Shown here in pieces: positions 46,230 through 58,001 of a DNA stretch of 64,000 bases. The notes beneath the pieces are model-generated. The model was not told the DNA's origin. It ran no database searches and was given only the letters and a program-made list of their open reading frames with translations. A program made the translations under genes and the position numbers. How positions within the stretch are numbered: the first letter of the stretch is position 1; every line of letters begins with the position of its first letter. The DNA comes from Talpa occidentalis (Eukaryota; Chordata; Mammalia; Eulipotyphla; Talpidae), in assembly GCF_014898055.3 (NCBI RefSeq), contig NW_023605194.1:65163361-65227360 (forward strand), read 5' to 3'.

Positions 46230-47060
46230 TCAGGGTGCCTCCTACGCGCCCCTCCCCCCAAGCCGCCGTCCTCGGGCCGGCCGCCCCGCCCGTGCTAGGA
46301 CCGCACGCCGGTCCGTCCCCGCCCCCTCAGGCCCCGCCCCTACCCCACTAGGCTCCGCCCCCGGCCCGCTGCTCGCCCATTCAGATGTGGGTCAGGGGTG
46401 AGCGGGTGGCGCCGACGTCACAAGCTTCCAAGATGGCGCTGGGCGGGCGGCTGTAAGCGGCGCTCGGGTGCGCTGGGCGGGGAGCCGAGCCGGGCCGGCG
46501 GCAGGCGGACGAGGCGGACGGGGCGGGCGCGGGCGGCGCGGGCCGGGCGCCGAGGACGAGGGACCGCGGGCAGGGCCGGCCGGCGGAGCGCCGCCGCCGA
46601 CGCACAAGAGGTGAGGGGAGACTGGGGAGGGCGGGGGGCGCAGGCGGGGGCCGCAGGCCGGGCGCGCCCCCGGGGAGATGGGCGTGGGCGGGCGCGCGCC
46701 CGGCAGACGTGGGTCCTGCGCGCGTGAGCAGGGTGCGCGCGTCGGCTGGCCCGGGCCGGGGCGTACGCGGGACCCCGGCAGTCTCAGCCCGCCCCGGCTT
46801 TGTGGTTCTGCTGACTGGCGGAGAGTGGGCGGCAGAAGACCCTGGGCACAAAGCCCCCGGGGCCGCGCCATGCCAGGGCGCGGGTCGGCGGAGCGGGGGC
46901 CGGCGGGCGAGTGAGCGCTGGCTCTTTGTGCCTTTTCATTAGCAATCTAATCCGAACAACGTCGGACGAGCTGCGCTGCCTGACAGGCGGGCGGGCTCCC
47001 ATTATGCAAACAGCACTGCGCCCGCCTCTCGCAGGGGATTTTGTTATTTCCAGAACTGTG
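46230..47060 (+). promoter_or_regulatory. HIC2: CpG-island promoter, probably HIC2
   Basis: Very dense CpG and GC. In order on the plus strand: three GC boxes (CCCGCCCCC near 46318, GCCCCGCCCC at 46331-46340, CTCCGCCCCC near 46353), a CRE-like GACGTCAC at 46414-46421, and CCAAGATGGCG at 46428-46438. The last has the form and orientation of a YY1 element just downstream of a start site. There is no TATA box. The layout points to plus-strand transcription starting near 46400-46430. The gene name rests on the conserved order UBE2L3, RIMBP3, HIC2 and not on coding sequence. Confidence 0.75.
46425..46610 (+). other. HIC2: Putative non-coding first exon (HIC2)
   Basis: From the presumed start site the sequence runs to a consensus donor, CACAAGAG followed by GTGAGG, with the GT at 46611-46612. 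The ATG in the YY1-like motif is followed after four codons by a stop in its frame (TGTAAG region near 46450), so no useful reading frame starts here, as expected for a 5' UTR exon. HIC2 encodes a BTB/POZ and C2H2 zinc-finger repressor. None of its BTB or zinc-finger sequence occurs in the window, so the coding exon must lie beyond 64000. If synteny differs in this species the exon could belong to another gene. Confidence 0.5.
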
Positions 47061-49620
47061 GCCCTGCACTGTCTTCGGTCCCCTTCACTTGGCCCCTCCT
47101 CGCAGAAAGACCGGCCTGGGCTGGGTCAGAGTCGGACCTGGAGGCGCCGCTTACCGAGGCCGGGCCCTGTAGCTGGTGGGCTCGTTGCCCTGCCCCCAGA
47201 CCTCTCCTGTAGGCAGCCGCTTGGCAGGAAGAGAGATGGGCTTGGGGGAGGGGATCGGCTGGCAGAGGGAGGGGGGGCGTTGAAGGGCCCCACTTGTCAC
47301 TCTGTTTATCTACCAAGATGGTTCATACACAGGCCTAGCTGGTAGTGGTGGTGGTGGGGGGCGGGGATGCCTCTCCCAGGGGGGTAGTGACTTACGGAGA
47401 GGAGGGAAGGCGGCCAGATAATGCTCCCAGCGGCCCCACCCAGAAGAGCGTGGGACTGCCTGGGGAAGGAACCCAGTACTGATCTGGGTGGGCTGGAAGG
47501 GTTTTGAAGTTATTTATCCTTGTCTTCTCCTATTCCTTCCACCCCCACTGTCTTTTTCTAGTAGGAGTTGCCAGGCACATCTGGAAAGCTAGGTCCCGTT
47601 CCCCTCCACCCCCCCAACAGCAGTAGGGGTGTAACCCAGGGAGGCCACCCCTCTGACATATGTGGTGGGGGGGAGGGGCAGAGCCTTGCCCATAGGAATC
47701 CTGTGGCGGTGGATTGTTGACTGATGTGGGGATTGCTGTGCCTCTTGTGCTGGGGGAGGGGGAAGAACTGGCAGGTAGTGGAGGGGCCTCCAGAGCTTCT
47801 AGGCTGAACTTGGGGCTGTTCTCCAGGGACCCCAGATGGAGCTGGGTCACCCAAACCCAGGACTTTCCTGGAGCAAGCATTTATTGCTTCCTGGCTCCTG
47901 GCTTTACTTCTTCCTCTCCATTCCCATCTGCCAGTGTCTGGACTCCCTGGGCCTTTCAGCAGACATTTTCAGGAGCACAGGCCATGTGGCTGGTCTGTAG
48001 CCCTGGCTCAAGGAGAGAGTGTACGCTTAGCAGAGCAGGGTTGTTGGATTGGTCTGAAAAAAAGCAGATGGGCCGGTCGCAGGCTGGCCTCTAGAGACAA
48101 AGCTTTGTGAGATTGCTGGCTTACCAGGCACTTAGCACCAAGGGGGCTTGGGTGGGAGGCTGGTACTTGGGGGCTGAACTGAGTCCTTTGACCCAGGACT
48201 AGTCACCCTGCCAGTGAGGGAACTTTTAGTCCTGTGCAACTGAATTTATGAAAATCTCTAGGTTCCTTGTACAGGCAGTAGACTTAGGAGGTTGGGAAGG
48301 GGCTCCCCACCTGCCTGAGGGTCAGAGCTTCCAAGGTTTGTCTGCTTTCCTTTGGATCCTGACTTCCTGAAGGCCAGTTTTGAGGTGTTGCTTAGTGCCT
48401 GTTAGTCGCCTTCTGTCATTGTTTTTCTCCAGTGCTGGTGTGTGCCCAGAATTTCTCCCTGCAGTGTTTTCCTGCCAGTTGTTGGGACTTGTAGATTAGT
48501 CACTCTGCTTTTACAAGTGATTCCTGAAAAGAAAAGTCTCTGGTTGCTGGCTGTAGGTAGAGGAAGAAGCTGCCTGAGGGAGTCAGGCCTTTAATTAAAG
48601 CAAAACTGAAATGATTGCTACAATTACTGGAAGGAGATGGGGAGGTGCAGGTGGGGCAGAGTTGATGTGCTAGGTACCTGCTCTTGGGACAGGTAGACAG
48701 GATCCCATCTTAACTCTCTGGTCTTGGCCAGCAGCCCAGCCTTCTCCACAAGCTGCAGTCTTGGATGAATCCTCACTTAGTGTTTTCTTTCCATAGATCA
48801 GATTTCTCATTTTGTTAATAAGCACAGCCTCCGGTCCACTTGAAGTCAGCTGTTGTGGACTGAGGCAACAGGGTTTTGCATTATTGAGCTGACAGGCCTG
48901 CTGCCTTCCTGGAGTCCTTATTGTCTGCTAGGGTGAAATTTGGGGGTGGGGGTAGTGTCTTTTAATCAGCAGCTAGCTCCTGAAGGGCTGGCTGGGCAGT
49001 TTTGGAGAGTTGGAAGAGTGAAGAAGGAATAAAGTTCAGTTTACCCAGGGGACCTGTGGCTCTGCTCTTTTGCTTGGCCCGTGGCCTCAAGCAGTCAGCC
49101 CCACCCATGGCTTGCCTTGCCCACAGGGGCTGAGGGCCACAGCCTCTAGTGACCTGATCGTTAGGAGGGTGGGGGCTCATTTTCCTGGCTGTTCCTGCTG
49201 CTTCCAGTGGCTTTCACCATTGAGAAGAAACAACAGATCAGGTTCTTCCCCTCTTGGCTCCATGTGGATCCTGGCTGAAGAGGGCTCCTAGAGGGCAGTG
49301 AAAGGGGAAGTGTGACACTGGCCCTGCTGTTTACTCTTTATGTAACCTTGGACAGTGATTGAGCCTTAGTGTCCCTATAACTAAAATGGGAACAGAACTT
49401 AAGTTTGCATTCACATATGGCTGCCCTCCAGAGCTCAGCTTGGGCAGACAGACAAGCAAACAAACCATTGTAAGATGGTATGATAAGGGCTGGCAGTATG
49501 ACCAATGGAGCACAAAGGGCACCACGGGCATTTGAGGCATAGTAGGAGGGGCTGGCTCTGGGCTGGAGGTGAGCCAGGGATGCCTTGCTGAGTTTAGGTT
49601 GTCTGTAGGAGAGGGGTTTT

Positions 49621-49886
49621 ATTTTATTTTTTTTTTTTGAAATTGATTTATTTATGCATACAAGAACTGGGGTATGGGCCAGAGGTGTGGAGAGGTGAGA
49701 GGATTCACCAGAGACAGTGGGGAGCAGAACAGGTGGATCTACTGCTGAGTGTAACAGTGGGCGAGACGGGAGAGGTCTGCTGCACCATGTGGGTTAGCTC
49801 CCTGGTTGCTAACCCAGGGATGCTGCAGTGGCTGCTGATAGCTTCATAGTGCTGAGACTTAATCCCTTGCGCTACTAGGGAGGCTC
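49621..49886 (-). mobile_element. tRNA-derived SINE, group B
   Basis: Inverted copy with TSDs TAGGAGAGGGGTTTT at 49606-49620 and TAGGAGAGGGCTTTT at 49887-49901 (one mismatch). The body is diverged, including a decayed B box. Confidence 0.9.
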
Positions 49887-51689
49887 TAGGAGAGGGCTTT
49901 TAATGGGGAATAATTGCATTCAGTTTTAGAAAGTTGGTGACTATGTGGCCCGTGGCAGGGGAGACAGGAGAATGGTGACAAAGAGTTTGACCCTGTAGAT
50001 GCTGCTGTGTAGAAGAAGCTGGCACGGTAGCACCCACTGCACACAAGATACCTGTAAGACTTTTTCACAAGCTTTTTGTTTATTCAACAAAATTTTCTGA
50101 GAACAAATGCAGTGCTTAGTGTTGATTAGATTAAATTGGCTGATCTCTTCCCTCTGGTGCTTACACATTTGCTAGCAAGTGGTCAGCCTTAAAGGACTGG
50201 GAGATAGTCAATTTGGAGTTTTCTTCTATGGTCCTTACAAACAGGTAGACAAGACCCAGAAGTTAAAAAACTTGCAGGGGCTGAAACCAGGCAACTGGTC
50301 AGACTGAGACTGTAGTGTAAATACCTTTGATTCAAGAGCCTATGAGGGCCAGTGTAGTGTGGAGTCTGGTGAGGTTTGAGATCCCATCAGGGAGGGATGG
50401 GGGTGGTGGTGGGGGAGGCGACAGAACCCTCCCTCCCCAAGATGATCCTGGCTCATGGTTGGGGGCTTCTGAACAAGTCAGATCAGTTTTAACTCTGCCT
50501 GCCACTGCCTTGCTACACTTTTCTGCTGGGAGGGCCTTGTCCTAAGGGTTAGGAACCTGGGCTGGGGGAGGGTGCTATGAGGGACTGCAGGCTCTCCTTA
50601 GAGACCAGTTTTAGTTTGGAGAGGCAAAGCAGGAAATGCAGGGGGGGATTTGTGTGCCCCCGTACCCAGTGAGCTTGATAAGGAAGGGACTGACTTCAGG
50701 AGCTGACTTCAGGTCCTGCCACAGACCAGGTGGGAATACCAGGCCAGGGGTAGGTACCTCTGCCTTGGGAGTGCTGGACTGAGTGGGGAACGTGAACCCA
50801 AGAAGTGACCAGGGGAGTTCAGAGCCCCTTTTGTTTTCATGTTTATCTTGGTAATGTCCAGTGTGGGTGGAGGGCAGGGTAAGTGTAGCTTTGGGGTTAG
50901 AGCATGTCATTTTGCTGGTGGTAGGACAGACAACTGCCTCTAGGCCACAGAGCCCTACGGCTGCATGTGAAATGCGTCGTGCATAATGGGTGCCTTCTTC
51001 CTGTTTGAACATGATCACCTCCCCTAGCATGTAGGGTGTGGGTGAGGAGGAAGAGTGGGGTGTGGAGGGGCAGGTGTCCCAGTTTCCTGAGGCTGCCCTG
51101 CCAGCTCTTTCCATGCATCCCCTCAGAATTCCAAGGGCCACCAAGGAGCCATGGGGCTTGGGCTTGTCTAGGGAATACTGCTAGGTGGGGAGTTGACTTG
51201 TGGAGATGGATGGCTGCTGGCTCAGGCATGGGTGTGGCCACCGTGCAGACTTGTCCCATGTATTTCAAGCTGTCACATGATCACAGGCATTTTTCCCAGC
51301 AGCACCTCTGGGTGTGTGGGTTCTCATGTGAGTGGGGAAGGACCCTCTGGTGTCTTGAGAACAGTGCCTCCTCTCTCTCCACTCCCCTCCGCCCTTCATA
51401 GGAGGTCTGAGCCACCTTGGCCTCTTTTCATCTGTCTGGTTGGAGTCCTTTTAGTGGGGAGACCTGTCCACAGGCTTTTCAGTTCCCTCACTGTATTGCT
51501 TTGGAAGGTAGTATGCTCTTGATGATTTCTTGTTCTCCAAGAAGGGAGAGTAGGGTCGACGGCTGGGAAAGTGGGACCTGGGACTTCACTGGTGGGGCTC
51601 TGTGTGGACACGTGGAACTTGACTTGGTAATAGCCTGTGGAGTATATGCTATTGCCCAGGCTGCCTGGCAGAGGCTACCTACTGGTGCC

Positions 51690-51822
51690 CTGTTTCTCAA
51701 CTCTGCACGTTAGGATCACCTGGGTCTGGCAGAGGCCTGCCCACCTCATCTCTGCCCAGAGCACCCAATTTCCAAAAGTTTTTGAAATGAATTGGTATGC
51801 AGCCAAATTTGAGAACCATTGC
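51690..51822. mobile_element. hAT-Charlie MITE remnant
   Basis: The left part TTTCTCAACTCTGCACGTTAGGATCACCTGGG and the right end AAATTTGAGAACCATTG resemble the ends of MER5- or MER3-like hAT MITEs (TTCTCAACCCTGGCTGCACATTAGAATCACCTGGG ... TTGAGAACCACTG). Confidence 0.6.
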
Positions 51823-52569
51823 TCTTCCAGGTGATAAATCTGTATTGATAAGCGAAATAAGCAAATGGTGAGTTCAAATAGAACAGCCCACATGACCTCG
51901 GTGATTATGAACAACTTTACTTTGGTGAGTCCAAATAGACCAGTGTGTGTGTGACATGAAGTGGTCGTGAACTGCTTTGCTCTTTTGACCCAGAGGGATC
52001 AAATTGGTAGAACTGGACTGAGTCTGTTAGTTACTGGGTTTTTGAGATGCACCAGACATAGCGGGGACTCACCTATTCCTGGTTCCTCTTACCTGAGTGG
52101 TGGCAGGAGGGACCCTTAGGCTGTTGGGACTACGGGGACATCTAGGAGATGCCTGGGGTCCCAGGACTCTTGGCCTTCAAAGTCTGCCTGTTTTGGTGGT
52201 TTTTGCATTCTTGGGCCCCAGTTGGCCTCTGTGTGAATTGACAGGATCTTACATGGTGCTATTTGGGCTCCTTTTTGGCTCCTTGACAAGCTCACAGTGG
52301 CCAGGAGAACCTGTGGTCTTTTTTTCTCTTTGACCTCAATGTTCCTGGGAGAGGTATTGGCCCCTGAAGTTGGTTTCCTGGGCAGTTATCTGGTCAAATT
52401 GTGTAAGGGGCCACTAACAAGGGGCCAGAGCTTCAGGTAAGACCTGGCCCCCTTGCTGGGACAGAACAATGGGCTGTTCATATCTGTGGGGAGATAGGAC
52501 ACAAGACAGCCCCTGCCTGCTCAGGGCAGTTTGCCTTGTGAGGTGGGCAGGAGCACCTAGGCCCCTGGG

Positions 52570-52594
52570 TGTGGTGTGGTGTGGTGTGGTGTGT
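52570..52594. repeat. TGTGG microsatellite
   Basis: About five tandem units of TGTGG, possibly polymorphic. Confidence 0.85.
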
Positions 52595-53029
52595 TGGTTG
52601 ATGTTCTGGGTAGGAAGTGCTGTCTTTTAGAGAAAGAAGAGGAGCCTGGGCTGGGGCAGTGAAGAGATGAGACTGAGTGGGTTTTGGCTGGGAAGACGAG
52701 GAGAAAGGGTGGTGGGGTGTATGTGTAAGCGGGGTGTTCTCCCTCTTGACTCATTTCCATCTGTATCTTGGTAGATGGACCCAGGGAGCCTGTCGTGAAA
52801 GTGAGTGATCTTGGGGTGTCTCCCTGACTCAGCTCTTTTGACTCTTTACTGCACCCCTACCCCAGGACCTCATTGCCTTTCCCTTTGGTAGAAGATGGCT
52901 GATGGTTTCTGACAGATGCTACTGCAACCTTGCTTGAAAACTGGGAGGATAATTCCCACCGAGTTCCTGACAGAATACTAGGCAAATAGTGGCAAAAGAA
53001 GGCTGGACATTCATTTTTGGATCCTTGAT

Positions 53030-53170
53030 CCATGCCAGGACTTGTGGGAGGCATTTTCACACTTGAATAAAATCCTCACAACTTCTGAGGTTGTGGTCAT
53101 TTTATCAATCCTCCCTGTACCAGTGACTCAGATTAAATATTTAGTTTCTAATCACACAGCTAGGACATCT
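53030..53170 (+). mobile_element. MIR fragment
   Basis: TTGAATAAAATCCTCACAACTTCTGAGGTTGTGGTCATTTTATC, then CAGATTAAATATTTAGTTTCTAATCACACAGCTAGGACATCTG, follows the MIR order with a decayed middle. Confidence 0.6.
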
Positions 53171-54487
53171 GTGTAGGAATGTTTTAAGAGTGAGGTAAAT
53201 GCAGCCGGATGCAAGGTATAGAAACCTTGCACACATATGTGTAGACTCCTTTCTCTGAGCAGTGTCTAGGCCAGAGGAAGGCTGAGGTTTTAATTTTCAG
53301 AGGTGGTGGCATGGCTGTCTCTTGGACAAAGCCAAGGAGTCTAGTTCCTGGAGCTGGAGGATTTTCCCTTGTAAACTGAGGAGGGACCATCCCCTCCCCA
53401 ACCTGGGGAGGGCAGGGGACTCTGTAGACCATCTGTCCTTCCAGGCACAACTCAGTCCCTTTTGGCATGTTGGAAGTCTCTGTCCTATGGAAACTTGTGC
53501 ATTTGCTCATTGTCTTCAAGACAGCCATGTAGGGGATACTCTGGTTATTCTGGGAATTCAGAGCTTAGCTCCTTTTCTCATAGGTATTCTCTTAGTATGG
53601 CCAAATGAGAGATGCTTGGGCATTGCCCATGGTGCCCAGTGGTGGACATAGACAGGGTAGCCTCTCCCGGCAATGTGATGATATCTCTTGGTAGGTGGGT
53701 CTGGATGCCCTGGGTGATCCTGGTGACAAGGGGACTGGCCAAACCACAGTCTTCTGAGGTGCCCTGGTTCCATGCCAGTAGGTACATTTCTTACCTGCCA
53801 AGAGGCTCCAGGAGTAGGTGGGTTGAACACTGGGCTTTGTGACCCAAGCCTTTAGATGTGGTCAGCGAACCCTAGCCCTAGATGGGTTCATGCCTAGGGG
53901 AGAGGATTGTTTCCAAAGTCCCACATTCCATGCATGTGTTGATGCTGATAAGGGCAGCAGGGCTGGCTTAGCCACTTTGGGCAGGAGGGGACTTTGACTT
54001 CATACCCCCAGCAGGAGGCATGCACATCCTGCTTCTTATCCCTCCCCCACTGACCACCTTGCCTAGGAGCACCCAGCTTGAGTTCTACAGCCTGCAGAGG
54101 CCTGACTTGCCTCCTCCTAACAGTTCTGCTATCTTAAAGCATTGTGGACTCTGAGAGTTAGTAGTCTTTTGGAGGTCCCCTTGATATCTGCCTGCCCTGC
54201 CACTAAGAGTATTTGTGAATACCATTTGAAATGGTGCCTCTTTTTATTTGTTTGAAAACTCATGTTTGACAGGAGGCCTGTTGTCCAGGTCTTTGGCATT
54301 TGGGGAGTAACTGTGGGCTTTGTGGGAAGAGAACTGGTGTCAAGCCTGTTTGATCCACATGTTGTACCTTAACCTATCCAGGCCTCATTTTCCTTGCTTG
54401 TAAAATTAGTTGTTAGAAATATTTGTATATGCCTGCCAGCTATTCTAAGAGTGGTTTGATACTCCTGGGGTGCTCAAGACCCTTTTC

Positions 54488-54789
54488 TTTTTTTTTTTTT
54501 TTAAAGATTTATTTTATTTATTTATTTATTTATACAAGCACTGGGTACAGTCAGAAGCGCGGGAGGGTGAGAGAATTCACCAGAGCCAGAGCAGGTTCAG
54601 AACAGGCAGAAGGACCGAAGTACACTGCTGAGGGGAGCAGTGGGCGGCAGGAGAGGTCTGCGCGCCATGTGGGACCCTCCTCCGGTGGCCGGGGAGCAAC
54701 CGGGGATCCAACTGGCTCTGCAGAGGCTGCAGGCAGCTTCGCAACCCAGTGCTCAACCGCTGCGCCACCGGGGGGGGGGGGGGGGGGCC
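54488..54789 (-). mobile_element. tRNA-derived SINE, group A, with an 18-G run
   Basis: Inverted copy with a perfect 15-bp TSD, CTCAAGACCCTTTTC, at 54473-54487 and 54790-54804. At its 5' end the normal CACCGGGGAGGCCC is replaced by CACC, a run of 18 G (54770-54787) and CC. About 10 bases of body (GGGGAGCAGA region) are also changed to GGTTCAGA. Confidence 0.92.
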
Positions 54790-55079
54790 CTCAAGACCCT
54801 TTTCATAATACTTAGTGGTATTGGCCTTTGCCCCGTGTTTACACTGGTGCAAAGCTGTGGTAGGTAGTTCACACTACCCCTTGTCTGGAGCCATGTTCTC
54901 CATATCAATGCTCCTCGCCAAGACTGCTAGTGTGACTCATGGGTGTCCTGGGAGGAGGGGCAGAGTATAGGGAGTAAATCTAGACCCTGGAGTATAGTGT
55001 GATGAAGTGGGGAGTATGAGTGAAGCTCTTGGGACTGTTGCCCAGGAAAGGCACTTCCCATATTTGTGCACTGAACAAG

Positions 55080-56275
55080 CTGCCTTTTCTGATGAGTCAT
55101 TATTTTTTGCTTGAGAGAATAACTGATAGACAAGTTATGCTATTCAGACTTGGAGATTTTGCCAAACATTTTACTGCCTTGCCACTTTAGGAAAAGCTGA
55201 CAATATTTGTTGCTAGTGATAGAGCCCTCAAGGGAAAATGAGAATTTTGAAAAACTTGTGTCTGTCACTGTGAGCTTGACTTAAAGGTTTGTCTGATAAG
55301 GTCAGTGGTGATATTAGCATGCCCATTTTGGGGGTTATATAATGAAAATGTGAAGACATTTGTGAGATCTGATTAACTCAGTGAAACAACATTTCCAAAT
55401 GACCAGTGCTTGATGTTCCAAAATCCTGTTGAGATATGCGTGCAGGGCATACTAGTGGATATTTTTGTAATGGACTATGAAAATCATGGAATCCATGTGG
55501 TGACTTTTAAGAAACTACTATTTGTGTTTTAGTGTAATGTCAATGAAGAATAGCCACAATTATTTGAAAAAGTTATGAAAACATCTGTGTAAGGTCAGAT
55601 TTCTTCATAGACTCCTATCAAAACTATGTATCCCAATAACTTAATGCAGAAGCAGACATGAGAATACTGCTACTTTAGTTAAACCAGACATGGAAGAGAT
55701 TCGCAAACATGCAATGCAGTGCCTCTCTTCTCACCTTTTCTTTTGCAATAGTTTTATTTTTTCATAAAAATATTATATTTGTTAACAGGCAACAACTTTG
55801 TTGGTATTTTATTTATTTTTTAAAAGATTTATTTATTTATGCATACAAGTGCTAGGGTGTAGGCCAGAGGTGCGGGGGGGCGAGGGGGTGAGATGATTCA
55901 CCAGAGACAGAGTGGGGAGCAGAACAGAGGCACCATTTCAAATGGCTGAAATGCACTGCTGAGGGGAGCAGCGGCTGAGACAGGAGAGGTCTGCTGTACC
56001 ATGTGGGTCAGCTCCCTGGCAGGGCATCAAACTCGTCCTGCAGTGGCTGCGGATTGCTTCTGGTGCTGAGACTAACTCCTTGCACCACCAGGGAGGTCCT
56101 ATTGGTATTTTAAATTATTATTTTCTTCATTACCAGGCTTTCTGAAAACAGCAAACAGAATGGTAATGTGTAATATACAGTAACATCTAAGCCACATGAA
56201 CAAAAGTTCTTTGGGAATCCTTACCAATTTTTAAAACGTAAATAACAGTTTTGGAACTGTTGACAAGGGCAGGCG
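55080..56275 (+). mobile_element. hAT transposase relic, 3' part
   Basis: A long AT-rich block resembles the C-terminal half of a domesticated-type hAT transposase element known in placental genomes. Recognisable stretches include CTGACAATATTTGTTGC, 'GTCACTGTGAGCTTGAC', 'CAGTGAAACAACATTTCCAAATGACCAGTGC', 'CTTTTAAGAAACTACTATTTGTGTTTTAGTGTAATGTC', 'ATGCAGAAGCAGACATGAGAAT' and 'TTAAACCAGACATGGAAGAGATT'. After an inserted SINE the non-coding end continues (CCACATGAACAAAAGTTCTTTGGG ... GTTTTGGAACTGTTGA). The frame is full of stops and indels, so it is dead. The exact family (Charlie or Tip100 type) is not settled. Confidence 0.7.
55812..56101 (-). mobile_element. tRNA-derived SINE, group B, with a foreign micro-insert
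   Basis: Inverted copy inside the hAT relic, with an 11-bp TSD, TTGGTATTTTA, at 55801-55811 and 56102-56112. In the body the usual CAGGCAGACTGACTGAAAT is replaced by a segment containing GAGGCACCATTTCAAATGG (55927-55945), which is not SINE sequence. Confidence 0.92.
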
Positions 56276-58001
56276 CTGGGCAGTGTTCTCTCCTTTATCA
56301 TTTCCCCCTTTCACCACCACCACCACCTTATCGACCCTCATGTATTATTCCCTTATCTCTTCTCAGCACTGGTTCTTCCTGACCAACATTTACTCACCTA
56401 ATAAATGTGGGGGCCTGCTGCATGCCTCATGTGGCTACTGACTGGTGCTTGGGATGCAGGATCCCTAACTTTGGGAGAACAGTTGGGACTATTGGAGGTG
56501 ACATGGGCAAAGGGGAGGAGTGTGAAGGAAGCAGCTGGGCAGCAACTGCTGACATGGTGGGGTGGGGGAGTGTGTGTGTAGAAATGCAGGGCTCTTTTCC
56601 AAAAGAGGGGACACTCTAGTGGGACTTTGGAAGGAGTGCATTCAGGTGGGCTGGGACCTTCTGGAGAGTGCTCTGGACTCCAGGCCAGTGATGAATGTGG
56701 ACTTTATCCAGACATGGGGCAATCCATTGAAAGCTTTAAGCAGGGGAGTGACTAGACAAGAGATCTGGTATTTGAGAAAGATAACCCAGGGTTGATTGGA
56801 CTCCGAATTGGAGGGGAAAGGGGCTGCGGAAGGGACACATGACCTAGATTTTGATATTTTCTCTAAAGTGCCTTTAACTTGGGAGGATTCCTGGGATTTC
56901 CCTGGTGTGGGTAAGACATGCCTACCCTCCCGGATACTGAGGTCACTTCTCTTGCTTTCTTTGTTGAGGAGAGAGTGATAATTTCTGGGTCTCTCCCATG
57001 AGCCTGAACCTGCTGAAACCCCATTCCTGCACTATAGCTATATGCACATAGTGACTGGGTCTTCATGGTACTGGTGATGTGAGGGCATGTTCAGCGAGTG
57101 TCCTTCATCTTTAGTCCCTCACCTCCTTCCTGGATTTTGTGTCTCTCTTGGTTCTCTTTTGGGACTTGCACAGAGTGTGCTGGCTTCCTCAGTAGACTTG
57201 GAGATTGTGCTCTAGGTTATTTATAAACATGTTACCCAAAGAGTATAAATTACACGTGCACATACATGGCTTAAATAGTGGGAAACCCCCTGCATGCCTG
57301 CCCACCTTTGCTGCTCCCTTGTTCATCATACCTCCTTCTGGAAGTAGCCACTCCTGAATTGCAGGTTAACTATTCCCTAGCTTTTCTTTCTTGCTTCCTC
57401 AAATTTATCCAGATCCTTGAAAAGCAGGTGGCTGTGTTTGGCCTGATATGCTCTTTGTACATAAAGTGGACACTTATTGCTCTTTTGAAACTCACCAAAG
57501 TGCTGTGGTGCCTGCATACCTGTCCCCCATTTGGAATGGTCCAACATGGTGCTGTCCCACACCTTATCACACCACCCACTGGCAGACAGGGCATGTTTGG
57601 GTTGTTTTCCTGATTTTTGATCTTGCTCCTGATTTTTGTCTCTTAAATAGCTTGATTTTCAATATCACCCCTCCTCCCCCCATCTACTTGTTTAGGCAGA
57701 AGTGCCTGTTTCACTTGTTTTCTGTCTCTAAATCCAGTATACCAGTGAGACTCCATTTTATAAGTTAAAATGAAACACAGCATTTTCCCCCAAGTCCGAG
57801 TGGATCCCTATTTGATTTCTATTCTAAGCTCTTGGCTTCTCCTGTGTTAGACACATTCAAGTTACCTGCTGGACAAGTGAGATCTCTGCTCTGTAAAGTG
57901 CCGAATCTGAAGGCCTTTCAGGCACAGGGCCGTAGAATGTAATATTTTCCATAAGTAGTTCTCTAATTTTATACGTAAAAATGGCTTTTAAAAACTGATG
58001 G

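Noticed and set aside
46381..46871. Two minus-strand frames of over 150 codons in the 46-kb CpG island
   Set aside because: Open because GC-rich DNA lacks stop codons. The translation is Pro/Ala/Arg low complexity with no domain, and promoter motifs point to plus-strand transcription.
47530..48094. Overlapping frames of about 100-126 codons after the 46-kb island
   Set aside because: No domain, frames on both strands, Ser/Pro/Gly-rich low-complexity translation. Treated as intron.
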